Of a DNA stretch of 64,000 nt, positions 1-13,100 are shown piece after piece. The notes under the pieces are model-generated. The model was not told where the DNA came from and did not search any database. It was given only the letters and a program-made list of their open reading frames with translations. Origin of the DNA: Pithys albifrons albifrons. Lineage: Eukaryota; Chordata; Aves; Passeriformes; Thamnophilidae. How positions within the stretch are numbered: position 1 is the stretch's first letter; the number at the start of each line of letters is the position of its first letter. The position numbers and the translations under genes were made by a program. The stretch is taken from assembly GCF_047495875.1 (NCBI RefSeq), contig NC_092465.1, forward strand, positions 12,470,660-12,534,659. The letters run 5' to 3'.

Positions 1-3000
1 TTGTACACTCGGAGTTCTAGCAATACACCATCCCACAGGGCAGCATGTCCCAAAATAACATGGCTTCCAGTAGCTAACAACCAGGAACAACTCACTCAGC
101 CAGAGAGATCCTCTGCTCCTAAGTCCCTCAAAGTTTGACTTTTCCCTGTTTTTTCCCCAGTTGTGTTATTTCTTATCTAATCCCTAAGTCCCACATTGAG
201 CTGTTACATTGGCATTGTAACTACACAGTGAGAGGCACCAGTAACCTCACAAGTCTGCTTCTGACAAGGAACCACCATGTCCTGCTCTTTAGAGATCCTG
301 CTCTCATCTACTGGATGAGAGATGAAGTAGTGCTGGAGGAAGGCAGCTCTGACTCCATGCTCAGCTCACATCCAGGTACACAAGACTCTGCATCACCATG
401 CCCCAGACCCTGCAGCGGGACAATCTTCATCTTGGTGTGGTGAACCAGACCATGCAATGAAGTCACCGTGCCAGAGGTGTATTTCTCAGCCTGGCCACAG
501 AGCTCCCTGCCCAGACCACCGCTGTCCATATCACTCTCCACATCCTTCCTGGATCCCATGGATGATGGCACGAGGAAAACACCCTGGCATCTAGGGGATT
601 GCTCCTGGCTTTGCTGAAGACAATGCTATAAAAACATTGCCATCTGCAGTAGGATGAGGGATTTCACCTGACAACATGTATTTCTGGAGAAAGTGAGATT
701 CTGGTTTTCAAATAGGCTAAGGGAATTGGCTGTCCAAACGCCATTAAATTTAATGTGAGCCAGGGGCCTGTTTTCCCCACAGCTCCAGCAAGAAGCCCAG
801 GCTCTATAATTAATGCCCAGGACTTGTAGAGCAATTTGCATCTCTGATGAAGCACGTGAGCCTGGATTCATTTCCTCCCCCACCCAGGAGAGGCTTTTCC
901 TTTGTTGCTTTCTAAAAGAGGGAGACACTGAGGTGTGGGAGACATTACCTGACTCCATCTAAGGGCTGAAGAGCCTCATGGTGATGCTGGATGCATGCAA
1001 GCTGATGAAGACTTTACAGAGCAGGTCCACCTGTGCCATGGATGACTCTCCTTGGAGAGCAGAAATCCTTGTACTCTCTACCTGACTCCACCTGCCTGCA
1101 GAGCAGAACTGTGGTGCAGTGGTGACGTGGCAGCAGAGGAGCACAACCAGCAAAAGAACAGATACCAGCATCTGAGACACGACAAACTACCAGTGGGATG
1201 CTTTGGTGATTTCCCAGGAGCTGATTACTCTGTAACAGTTGTTCCACTGGGGAAAAGATATCAGCTTAATTTTCCTGCCACTTGGGTTTTGCTGAAAGGA
1301 GTGACAGTTTGTTTGAAACTCTGCAGTCTCATCCCAAAGTTTGGGGGAAGGAGCTGGTAGTCTTCCTTTGAAAAACAAAGCAAAAATTCCTCAGCCTGTG
1401 GTTTTCAGTGAGGCAGGACACCCGTATCCCTGGATGCGCCTTGGAGCCTGGTAGGTGCTCATCTTTGGTGTTGCTGCTCACAGGAGGTGCATGTGTGGTG
1501 CATGTGATGCATCGCAACTGGACGCAGTGCTGAGAAAGAATCCTCATAGTCCCATGGCAGAGGAGCAGCATTCTCTCTGAGGAATTGGGCTGGGCTCCTG
1601 GTAGGGTAAAACCTCAGGGATTGGCAAAACCAGTGCGGGCTGCTATGAATAGGGTCTTGGGGATGACTTTTTCTCATCCTGCTTTCCCTCTGTGGACATG
1701 CACCAGCAATCCCAAAATCTTGCATGGTGGAGATGTGGTAACATCTCACTGCTGTTGCATGTGAGTCTGACGCCTCTGTAAGGGGCACTCAGCAATGAAT
1801 GTAACAGTTAAAGAAGTTGCACATTACTGAAATAACCTCCATCAGTTAAATAAACACCAGAAAAATGGGGACAATTAGCTAGCACTAATGTCCCATGACT
1901 AGTCCAAATTAATACTTAAGTGACAAATAAATTTATTCAGCTGAAAACAAAGGGCTGAATACTTTTCCATATGCTTAATGGAATATGGACACTTGAAGGC
2001 AATTGTTTGGCTGTACAATAAAAAACATATCTGCTAAACAGACATGGAAGTGATAAACAGAGATGCTCATGGGGAGGGGTATCATAGCCTTATAGAGTTT
2101 TGCTAAAAGAAAAAAAGCTTTTAAAGTCAACAAGCCTGTCTAAACCCCACAAAAAAAAATCCTTGTTTTTGTTTTGTTTTAAACAGAGCTTGCTGGCCTA
2201 GTTTTCCAAGTGCTGTGTACCCAGAACACCACCTAATATCTGAAGGAAATGGAGCCACACAGATGCCCAGAAAATGCACTGCTCTCACAGCAGGCACTGT
2301 ATGTATGGGATGCCAAAGCTGTATTCAACAGGAAACCTGAAGTGCCCCAGGATTCATGCTAAATGATTCAGTCTAAACAGCTCTCACTGGTCCCTCAACT
2401 TCACATCTGTTTATTTCTGATTTAAAGTCCCTTACAACAGGAAGGGCGAGAGGTCGCAACAGTTGTGCAGTACCCTTAGGATCAAACCCCACGAGGTCCC
2501 TCAAAACAAGGTACCTTTCAGAGGTCAAAGCTGGGCCATGACTATCAAATTCACATGGCATTTGATCATTCACAAAGATTCCCCTCCCTCCCTCCGATGT
2601 TTTCAGCTGGGAGAGCAGAGGATGTACAGAAGCAGCAGCACAAAGCTGCCTTGCAGCCGCTTCTCCCCCACCAGCCGCTGCCAGGGAGTGCAGGGCAGCC
2701 TGGTAATGAGGCGATGGGGAATCACTTGTACTTCCCAGGTCTCCCAGCACTGCAACAAGCTGATAATTATCCAGTCAAATGACCTGATACTCAAATATAA
2801 AGCTATCAAATTGAAGACACCAGCTTATGTGTCCCACCACAAAGAGATCGGGATGGGGACTCAAGAGACATCGCTGTTGACTCCCAGCCCCTGCCCTCCC
2901 ATCAGGATGCTCAGCACAAGTAATTTTCTTTTTTTTCCCTGTATCTTCTCAGCTCTAAAATAAGGTTAATAATTCTTTTTGTCATACTCACAAAAATGAA

Positions 3001-3190
3001 TATATACCTTTGCTAATTCAGCAATTAATGCTCTCTCTTATAAGAAACTGTTACAGAGACGATGAATCTGGACAAAAAAACTATTACAGCTTCTCTGCAG
3101 AAATTTAATGAGCAATGTTTCATGCAGTTCCTATTTTCTCTTTTCCCCTCAAACATGTTTTTGAGGCATAGGAAGCATGAAAAATAATAA
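1..3190. other. Unique non-coding sequence
   Basis: No gene is recognised. Open frames are short, overlap on both strands and lack family resemblance. 1795-2050 is an AT-rich block with clustered homeobox-type cores (CAATTAG, CTAAT, AATTAAT), a perfect palindrome AATAAATTTATT at 1926-1937, and CCATAT paired with ATATGG at 1967-1988. It resembles a conserved non-coding element. A small GGTGCATGTG near-repeat lies at 1486-1507. Confidence 0.7.
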
Positions 3191-3196
3191 AAATAA

Positions 3197-3217
3197 TTTA
3201 AAAAAAATTTTTTTAAA
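3197..3217. other. AT palindrome TTTA8T7AAA
   Basis: A run of three T, eight A, seven T and three A forms a 20-bp palindrome with one extra A. It is an AT-rich bent or cruciform-prone site with no associated gene. Confidence 0.8.
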
Positions 3218-3616
3218 TAAAAAGCTCTTTATAACAGCAAAGGCAAGTTCCTATTGGACACATTTATGGATGGAATTGGTAAATTCAGCAAGACTCTATG
3301 ACAAAGGTGTATGTTTTTCTAAAAGTGCTCCAAGCGCACTGCTAAGTTTGGAGTTTTAATAGTATGAAATAGTAATTTCTCTTACTGTAGAAATTCAAGA
3401 GGGGAATCCTATAGCCAGTGTCATAAATGTCAGATCACATAACTGTGGTAATTCCATTGGGCCTGAACAGACACAGATCTCTGAATATGAAATCCCTTAT
3501 TCTTGAATTTGTGGTTTGGGCAGTGCTTTGAAAAGGATTTAGGCAGACTCTGTGAAAAATCCCATTCTGCATCCATTGGCAATCGTAGTTGTCATGACTT
3601 GAACTCTAATCTTATA

Positions 3617-3660
3617 CCACTGAAGTCAAAGGGAACTCTGCCACTGACGGCAGGAGCAAC
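3617..3660. repeat. Fossil repeat fragment, TTGAARTCAATG type
   Basis: CCACTGAAGTCAAAGGGAAC followed by TCTGCCACTGACGGCAGGAG matches the same ancient core in direct then inverted order, as in the copy at 45187, with a few substitutions. It is short and degenerate, so the assignment is tentative. Confidence 0.45.
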
Positions 3661-3826
3661 AAGAACCAGCAATTCCTCTATTTTTCATCTACACAGTACC
3701 ATAATCTAAGGCAGGTACAATTTCTTATCACAATTTTTTTTCCATCCCTTGGAAACACATATTCAAGACTTAATGCCAATTCTAGTGTAGGAGGTAAATT
3801 TAAAATATTTGCTCCAGGTAAGAAAT

Positions 3827-3860
3827 TTTTTTTTGGTTTCCAAAGTGGAAACAAAAAAAA
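3827..3860 (+). other. T/A-rich hairpin just after a donor-like site
   Basis: T8-G-GTTTCC pairs with GGAAAC-A8 around a five-base AAAGT loop, giving 14 base pairs with a single bulged G. Ten bases upstream is CCAG|GTAAGA, a good plus-strand splice-donor match. The low-complexity arms make chance formation plausible. Confidence 0.6.
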
Positions 3861-4815
3861 GGTAAACATCTTTCATTTTTTCTTTGAAAAGACCATTCAA
3901 TTTTCAAATACACTTGACTTCAATCCTAAGTCTAAAATATCTAAACCCAAGAACCAATCAAATTAAATATATGAATTCACCTGGTATATGAGTATTACTT
4001 TTTTAATCAATGAAATCACCATTATTTTGGCTTAGAGCTTGAAACATTTTTTCATCTAAGTTACACCATGAGTTAACAATGTTTTTAAGCTCACAGGTTG
4101 TCGGCAGTGTGAGGAGACAAGGGTGACTTTTGGAGGGAGCAAAGTTGGGAGCATGAGTACGGGAATTGGTTCTCAGATGAAAAACTCTCCTAACCACATA
4201 TGGTTTCTTTTTGCATTTATGCTGCATTTACCACAACACAGGTCTAGTTTTGGCTAACATTTGTAGCCACAAATGCAACAGAACAACAATATCAACATTT
4301 GCTTTTAAAATGGCAGAAAAATGCAAATTTTTATAAGTAAGGTTGCCCTCCATTATACAACATACAAAGAAGCAAGACATCAAAGGTAGAAATTAGGGTT
4401 AATATAGGACCTTCAAACCCAAATCAAATTAGTGTCTTGGGGAGAGATCTTTGATTTAAGCTTAATAGTGGTGATTTTTCCTTGGATTGTTTTATACTTA
4501 ATCAGCCACACAACCCACTGTGCAGACATATGTTCCCAAAGCACATCAAAGCAAGTAAACATTCTGTTTCAGATCCTAATATCCTTTTTTATCCAATTAT
4601 CTTACTTACACAATCTTTTAATTTAAGTTCTGAAAGCCCACCTTTTCACACAAGCTTTCCTTTAGCAATGGAGGTAGAGGGATGACCAGCTCAGTTCTTG
4701 TGAGATATTTGCCAAAAAACCCACACAACGAATAAATCAAAGCACAGCAGACGAGTCTCTAAGATAGTTTCTTGAGAGATTAATGATGAAAGCCTTCAGA
4801 GAAGAAACATACTTT

Positions 4816-4878
4816 AAGAAGGGGAACTTCAAGGAAGGTAGATAAGGGGGAAAGAGAGAAGGAAAGTGAGAGAAAAGG
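4816..4878 (+). repeat. Purine-rich low-complexity tract
   Basis: This is a mostly purine stretch containing GGGGGAAAGAGAGAAGGAAA, with scattered pyrimidines. It is not a clean tandem repeat and nothing suggests a gene. Confidence 0.7.
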
Positions 4879-6421
4879 CACGAAGGCAAGCGTGGATAGA
4901 AGTGCAGGAGCCAGTGAAAGGAGTTCAGTGACAAAACAAAGGAGCAGTGCAAACCTTGAGGCATGTGAGCTTCAGGCTGAAACCCCCAGGCATGAGATCT
5001 TGATTCCAGTAGTCATTAAATTCAAGAACTGGGATATCAAGACACTGCAGGCTCAGGGCAGGGAGGGGATGAAGTCTGGGCAGTGGCACGGTAGCTTGAA
5101 GGAGCAAGTAAGGTGGGAAGTCGTGAGTAAAGAGATGCAGAGTGGTGTAGACATGGACTAGATCCAGAGAGCAGAGCTGAGGGAGATCTGAGAGAACTGA
5201 ACACTGGTGTGGGGATGTGGGAAATAGGTGTTGGAAAGATGTGTCAGATGTGACACAGTCATTTCTCTGCATCTGATTGTCTTCCCTTGGGATACATGTT
5301 GAGGATATTAGCACTTTCAAGTGAATACTTTGCTTGCAGCTGTGAAGACACTGGGCTTGGGAAAACAAACGGGAAGTGCATGTTTGTGGGGAAGAAATCT
5401 GAATTTTTGATCCCTGCCCAGTGTCTTCTTCCTATGCTACTTTTGGGTGGGGACTTCTCTCCCTTAAAAGGTAATAACATCCAAGTGCTACAGAAGGGTT
5501 TAACATTTAAAAGTCTATTCCTATAGTATTTCTAAAAAGTCTCTTTTCATGTTATGCCAACATTAACCCATTGAGGAGAAAGCAAGTTAGTGGGAGCAAC
5601 ACCACAGCAGTGAAGCCCATGGAAGAGTCAGGCAAACCATCGAAAATGCTTATTCATTCATTACACTTTAAATCTGCTTTGGCTTCATACCCGTCATATC
5701 CCAGAAAAGCAAAAAAAGACCATTCCTCTTCATCATGACTGTAATACAATCAACTGGCTGCAGCGTTACTCTAAGCAACATTAACTAACAGAGTCTGTGT
5801 CTGACACCTATAATTTCATGTTAACAAATTAGGTAGACTCTTGCAATTCCTGGTACCTTGAATGCCCAAGAAGCTCATAACTTTTCTTTATATGCAAAAT
5901 GTCAGGGAAAGGGCAAACAATGTTATGCCAGAAGACCATAGCCAAATCACTTGGTTGGAATGTGCTGTAAATCATGGGGTGAATGGAAAATTAATCTTTG
6001 TTCCAGCACTGTGACTTCCAGCATTAATGCTTCAGCTAATATCCTCCTTTTCTATTGGGAATGCCCTCTTCCCATAATCCAAGGTCCTATAACCTAATTC
6101 CTATAGCTAAACAAGACACCAAGGAAGGAAAACCTACATCCAATTAGTTACAAAAACCTGAAATGTCCTGCTTCTCTTTTCTAAAGTACAGTGGGAAACC
6201 ACTGGTGTTCAGGCTTTAGACAGATGACATGCTTGCTCTAAGCATCAGTAAGCTGCCATAACTAACTGGAAGTAACCAAAAAGCCATAGTTTACAAAGAG
6301 GAATAAAACAAAATGGGAACAGGTATAGCACAGATCACTACAAAGCCCTTCCAGACACAGCAGTCAGAGGAGCTCTGTCTGTATATAGAGGTGATTGTGA
6401 TAGCTGCACAGAAATACATCT

Positions 6422-6437
6422 CACACACACACACACA
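6422..6437. repeat. (CA)8 microsatellite
   Basis: Eight uninterrupted CA units occupy this site. The tract is short and probably of low polymorphism. Confidence 0.95.
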
Positions 6438-9400
6438 TGCCAGGTGTCTGCCTCTGGTGCATCACAGCACAAAGGAGGAAAAGATGTGCATTCCCATAAT
6501 AGCAAAGCTTTTGGTTGGGGCTCCCTGGGTTTTCTATAGGAATTAATTTTACTGGCATTTGACACATTTTAAACAGCAACAGCACTCACAGCAACCTCCA
6601 AAGGGAAATATTCCTGTACAATATATAATAAATACATTGATTTCTAATAATAACCACCTGCCCTAAATCTTCTTGCTGACAGGTTTAGTTGGACCAAAGG
6701 CCCTTTTCACATCTACTTCATGACAGTTCCCATCACTACATAAAGACTTTGAAGTGCCCTAACGTGCAGTAAAATGCAAGATAACCTACCAAACTGTCAA
6801 TATTTCTTCACTTCTAAAAGGAAATGCTAATGGCACTCAAAGAGCTCAAGATGTAATGTAAGATCTGATCCAGCAGCCTGCCTGATCTAACCAGCCTTTC
6901 CTTTGCTACGAGTATGTTGAAAAGCAAGCAATTATGTGGTGAAGAGCAGAACTAGGTAAAAGTTTTTCACTGATATGATCGCAGGGAATAAACCTTTTTT
7001 ATTCCAAACGAGCTTTTCTCTCAGAAGTGTCTGGAGTTTTCTCTACAAAGTAAGAAAATTAGCAGCAGCATAAATTTCTTCTAATTTCAATCTAGTACCT
7101 TTTTTCCTTTTCTGTTTTTTTTTTTTTTGTGGTTGTTTTTTATTATCATTACAAAAAAGTGAATCTGAATGAAACACGAATGTTTTAAAAATCTGGATGA
7201 CAATCAAATTTTCCATAGGGAAAAGATGAACACAAATAATTCAGTCTCCCTCCAACTGACTGCGATAAACAACTGGCATTTCTCTATCAGCTCTAGCCTG
7301 CAGTGTAAGACTAAGAAAAGCTCTATAGCAGGAGAAAGTAAATGCAATAAACAGAAGCCCAGCCCCTATAGCAAAACCCCAGCACTGCTCACTGCACTGT
7401 ACAACTTCAACATACCAAAGGAGCACGGATGCTTCCCCGACTCCCCAAATCATCATTTCATGGTAAAAAAAATGAGGTATTTTATATCTCATTTGCCACA
7501 TAACCACCCAAAAAGCCTTGCTTCTAACACTCCCAGGTCTGCTGGTGTCACTGACTACAGCTGCTTTCCTATTCTTCCAGTTTTTCAATGGCACAGGAAA
7601 ATATAACACATTTATCAAGGAAGGAATAGGGATCTGATGTTCCACAGCTGTTTACTGCTGAAAGTTTACACAAGCGCTTTTCAACCTGCGGTTTTCAAAA
7701 CCCTTGGGAATCACTAAAAACTCCTTCAGGGGCTGTGAAAGGCAGCAAAAAACCCCTGCAAGCCTCTTGTTATTCACGTCAAATTCACTATACCATGTTT
7801 AACAACTCTGGAAGAAAATTTTTAGGGAGGCCACAAACTGTAATAGCTTGCAAACCCCTCATCAACCCTATGCTTCCCAAAATCAATAAAAATAACATAC
7901 AAAATGTTCTTAGAGTAATCCCTGACCACTGCCCCAATCATCCAACACCCACTGACGTCAGCTAGTGCTGGATGCACGTGTGATTTAGGCAACTTCCCTA
8001 CGCTGCCACAGAGGTAATCCCATCTCCCATGCCAGAAGCTCTCTGTACCTACAGCGATACTTCCCTCCCTACACCATGCAATGGGAGACCTGCAGGCCTC
8101 ATCTTTCATTCTCTTATCTCATGCAGCTATTCCTTATGCAGACACATTTCTGTATACAAATCCCATTATACTTGACCCTCAGTTCACCCTGTTTCCATTA
8201 CAACGCTGTAGACTCAACCAGACTTGCTCCAGTGCCAACTCTGTGCTGTCATTCCTTGCGCAGAGTGGTAATAAAGAAATCACTGTTTTAAGCTGACAAA
8301 GAACAGATTTCTTACTAAGTAAACACTGATGTTTTGGTAGGGAAATTAAGTTATAAAATTGTGTCTACAAAGCGAGGCCATACAGATGGAGTTTGTTAAG
8401 AGACAGCAATACAGTCAACAGTGGTTAATTCAATTGCCTGCTACTTATCAGATTTTTTTAAAAAAAGGCTTATCCAGCTTTTGTAAATGCAAATGCAGAA
8501 AAGCATTTCAAAGAGCCGTTGTCATCATAGCTGGAGAGTGATGTACACACGCACATGGCCTTTGAGGCCAAAGAACCCACCCTTGTGCATCCGCCGTGGC
8601 TGTGCTGGTGTCCAGTGTGTCTGGTGCTCACCAGCCTGGCAGAAGAGGAGGTCTGAGCACACACAGCTCATCACCACATCACCAGCCTCCAGTGGCTTCT
8701 GCCCTCAGGGCTGTGCCGTGGCCCCTGTTTCCTTGGCCACTGTATCTCTGCCTGCACAGGGCCTCACATCAGTATTAGACACACCAGACCTTCCCTCTAC
8801 TCACATTAAAACTGGGCACTAGGCTCAGCTGGGTAAAAGTAGGAAATTCAGTATATCCAGTCCTTAGCTGACCCTTAAATTATCCCAACCCAACCTTAAA
8901 TGTTGCATTTAATTCCCAAAAGTGCCAGGTTGATGCCTGAAGCTGTAACAGCAAAGGCACAGCCATTCTTTACCCTCTCCTTTCCAGGGAATTGCAGTTG
9001 GATTTGGGATGCTGCTTGAAAAACAGTTTTTTTTTCACAGCATCAGTGCTGGCAAAGGCCCCCAGACATTCTCCTCACTCTCACAGTTCTGGTGCTTGTC
9101 CATCCTGCTGACCCAGGAGCAGAAATAGCAGTATTTTCATCCCCCCATGACCTCAAAAATCACTGTTCTTCCATATCACCAAACACAAGTTTACACTCCT
9201 GTTGTGGCATTTAAGTGGTGAGAGGGGTAAGAAATCCAGCCCCATTTCTGCACACTCTCAAACTATGCAGAGCCAAGGAAGAGACAGCTCTTGTCTTTGC
9301 TTGGTCAACTGCAGGTGCACAACTGAGGTTATGGCCATTGTTTTTCACAACAGTAGTCAAAGTCTGTCTGAGACAATACTCTATGTAGCCTGAATGCAAT

Positions 9401-10160
9401 CTCAATGCAATAGGGACAGTTTAAAATGACCACAGAATTGTGGGGGGGTTTAACGTTTTATAAGGAAGGATAGAGAACCTGATTTATTTTTTGCATAGGA
9501 TAAAGTTCACTATGGGATTCAGCGTGCAGCGTGATGTAGTCTCAAGTGAGCCAAAAGGTGTTAACACTGTATGCCCTTTAAATGATGCACTTAGTCAGTA
9601 GAACAAGGTGTGCTTAGGCTGGAACTATGTACATACACTGATTTTATTAATATAAGGAAAAAAAACTAAAAAAAAGAGATATTGCTGGGTAATTAAGTCA
9701 ACAAGTATTGGTTCTATTTAAAATTTGAGAGAAGGGCTATTAAATATACTCAAATTTTAATGAAAACATTTGCAGCAATTTTAGTAATGCAGCATGAGAT
9801 GTTATTTAAACATTTCTCTCTGGTTTTTGAAAAGGCAAACACAGGGCCATTGTACTGTGGTCTGGAAATGAGAAATCAGAACTGCTCATGTGCAGTGGAT
9901 TGCTTTACCTGTTTTAAGAAACACAGTGGCAAACAAACCAAGCCTGGAAATCAAAGCTATGCTAAAATCCCAGCAGTGGGGTTTTCCATGTAGTAGCAGC
10001 TTTAGAAAGTCCCATCTGTCATCTTTTTGCATCATCAGGTAGGTATTTTTGCAGCCCAAGTTGATTTCAGTGGGGTATAAGCTCCCATGTACGGTCATTG
10101 TAGGAGTAGGGTGCTGATGGGATATTGGTATCAAATACTTCTGTCTCAGAGTTTACTTTA

Positions 10161-13100
10161 AAAATAGGACTTAACGTCCTGCACTTTGCATATTGTGGGG
10201 TTTCGTTTATTTAGTTGTATCTGCTGCCTGATTTGTTAATATAAGCAAAGGATGTAACAGGTGAAAATAATGTGAATTTTTAAAATATTTAATGGTTTAA
10301 ATAATCTGCAGTGTTTTTAGCAACTAAGGAAATTCGCTATTCAGATCTGAACTGCTAATATTCACAATTCCCTTTGTGCACATCACATTACAGTACAAGC
10401 TTTAAAGCTGTTCATAATCTAATAGGAAAATAATTTCTTTTACCCAGCATGCAGTACACACTTGGTACTCATGAAAGCTGTAAGGATTAATCAACCATTC
10501 ATGCTTGCTATAAAACAGCTTCTAGCCAATAAAAAAAAGGTACAAGAATGTACAGGCTATTTTCTAAGGTCAGTCATAGAGTATCTGAGGGACAGAGTAA
10601 GTGCGAGAAGAGTTATGAGGACCTACTGGTAGGAGATAAACTTTTAATTACAAGTCCCACTTGAAAGCTCTCATTCTGCTGTTCAAGAAAGCAGTAGAAA
10701 AGTTTGACAAGCCAAAAATCAAGTAGAAATGCAGCCCATGCTATTGTACTCATGGATTTTTGCTGGCATATTTGTCAATTTCATGTGACACTTCCATAGA
10801 TGCCAGATTCTCTGGCTACACCACCTCCATCTTCTACATTCAGCCTTCACAAACAGCTTCTAAAAATCTACAGTTTCATTTTAATCAAAGATTTGCTCCT
10901 GGATGCCAATAACTCTTTCAATTGAAACTCAAAATTCAATCAGGGGGGTGCAGACCATTATGCACTGTAGGCAAAGAGATGAACTTTCAGCCTAGCTTTC
11001 ACCCAGTGTGGATGATAACAGGAGGAGGAGATTAGATTGAGACCTTGCACTGGTAAATAAAGGCTACACACACTCAATACATGTACACATAAATTCCTAT
11101 TGCACCGGAATTTCACCGAATGCAGCAATTTTACTGGGGAACATGTGAACCACAAAATTTACCTACCTGGGAGAAAAGCCATCGATGAACACTGAGCTAG
11201 AACGGTTAAGGCTGGGTTTATAAAACACAAAGTAATGAAATCAATCACAGCAACCAGACTCTGGAAAAAGGTCAGTTTGGCAACATAGTCAAAAAACAAA
11301 TGAAGGGATAGGAAGGCACTGCATCTAGTGACAGATTTTGGCAGGAAGCACAATCTACTTTTCAGTGCAAGGCATCTCAAGGAATTTTCTATCCCTCAGA
11401 TTGTGCCATTTACTCAGAGTCACCGTGAGAAAGGTCACTCACCCAATATGCTACACCAGTGACATACCTGAAGCCATGTGATATCTGCACAGAAATCACA
11501 CCCAAGCCTCTGCTCACCATCCATCCTCATCAGAAACCATCACACAATTCACCAGAAATGCAAACCATGCCCTGCAGAGATCAAGAGAGGAGAAACCAGG
11601 ATGATATGATCCTGAGGTCCACCAGTGCATCAGGACTTGAAGGGAAAAAAGTTACAGCTTACAGAGCTCCTACCTTCTTCACATTTGGCAGAAGCCAGCT
11701 CTTAAAAAAACAAACAAACAACTCTTTGAAGAGTTTCTTATTCTTGTGGTAACACTCGTCTGGGCAGTGACAGGATTCAAACCAGACGCGGTCGAGGAAA
11801 GTCTGGAGTCATACCAGGTTTAGATCTTACATGCCAAGAGAGGTCAAGACCTAGCCAAGCCTTGAATTGATGACTTGCAAAGAAAATCCCAGGACACAGA
11901 GGAAGTGGTGTTGGTGGGAGAGTGCCTTTCCCTCTGACTCATTAGGCAACACCATGTGATGATGCTCTGGTGAGGAATATAAAGTGGTTGTCATTCCTAT
12001 CCACTAAAGCCCAGCAGTCCAGTGTATTTGTCCTCTGTAAAGGTCCTGTGGAACTCTTAGAAGACATGGCTTATAAAACATCTAACTGGCTCAATTCCAT
12101 TTTAGTCTCTCATATTCTGGCCATTTCATCCCCTGAAGGTGGGTTTGAATTTCTCTGACTTAACCTAAAAAATTATTTGGTTATGTGTGCATGTACCATT
12201 TCTTTTCCAAAGACAGACAGAAATCTATTTAGACTTTGGAACGTCACTATTTTTTCAAGTGAATAAAGTGGTTTGGGGCCTGCTGACACTGATTTCCTTA
12301 TGACTATTTCTCTGTTTAGAGATTTCTACTAGAAATAATACACAAACAGGTAATAACCAAGCATTAAAATGTACAGGATAAAACTCTGCAGATATCCTAC
12401 TGTTCATCAGTTCCTAACAATACTTCTTACAGAGATATCAGTTGGGCTGGAGGACTACGAAAAAAAGGGGAAAAGCTAGAAATAACTTCTATATAATTTC
12501 TCCCCTTGGAACCAACTGCAAAATCCTTCCCACTGGTCTAGAGATTATAGAATTATTCACCTTGACCTGGACGCTACAATACACTAACTTCCCAAGAGAT
12601 GTCATCACGAAATGAGTGCCTTATGATCAGGGTAACACGGCAGCAAAGATCTCCCAAAGAACTGAAAATATCATTTGCTCCTTGAGCATCTTTCCAAACA
12701 AGCATGACCAACACTGTCTGACTCGAGTCATGATCAGTTACTCAAAGCAGCACCTCAAATACTGCTAATTCCTTGAAAATTTGCTCTTCATAGAAAGCAA
12801 ACATCAAGACATTTTGTCCACATGGTAACTCGGTGGCTAGGCTCCTCCAAATTGGCTTGTGTGACAACAGTGTTGGAATCTCTGTGATGAGGCTGGACTC
12901 ACAGCAACATTAAGTGGAAGTAACCACCACAGCTCTAGAGTCCTTCTTCACTAGACCTTGACTTCTACTTCTAAAGAAACATAACCAAAGTGAAGCCTTT
13001 CACCAGAATAACAGCAAATAATCCATTCCCATAACAGGTCTGAAGTCAATAGCCAAGTCTATATCAGCACAAGAAAAATCACTAATATGAACTATTTTTA

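Larger units (their letters stand above)
3218..10160. other. Unique non-coding sequence with low-complexity tracts
   Basis: Apart from the fossil repeat at 3617, the hairpin at 3827, the purine tract near 4.8 kb, (CA)8 at 6422 and T14 at 7115, I see nothing specific. Open frames such as 7169-7606 (+) and 4925-5368 (-) have no recognisable domains or splice framing. TTGATTTCAGTGGGGTA at 10061-10077 is a possible further scrap of the ancient repeat core. Confidence 0.7.

Noticed and set aside
4892..5368. Opposed open frames of 89 and 147 codons
   Set aside because: Both strands are open at once, next to a purine-rich tract, with low-complexity translations and no family match.
11773..11783. 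tRNA-like B-box on the minus strand (reverse complement of GGATTCAAACC)
   Set aside because: One mismatch to the B-box consensus, and no A-box or cloverleaf could be arranged around it.
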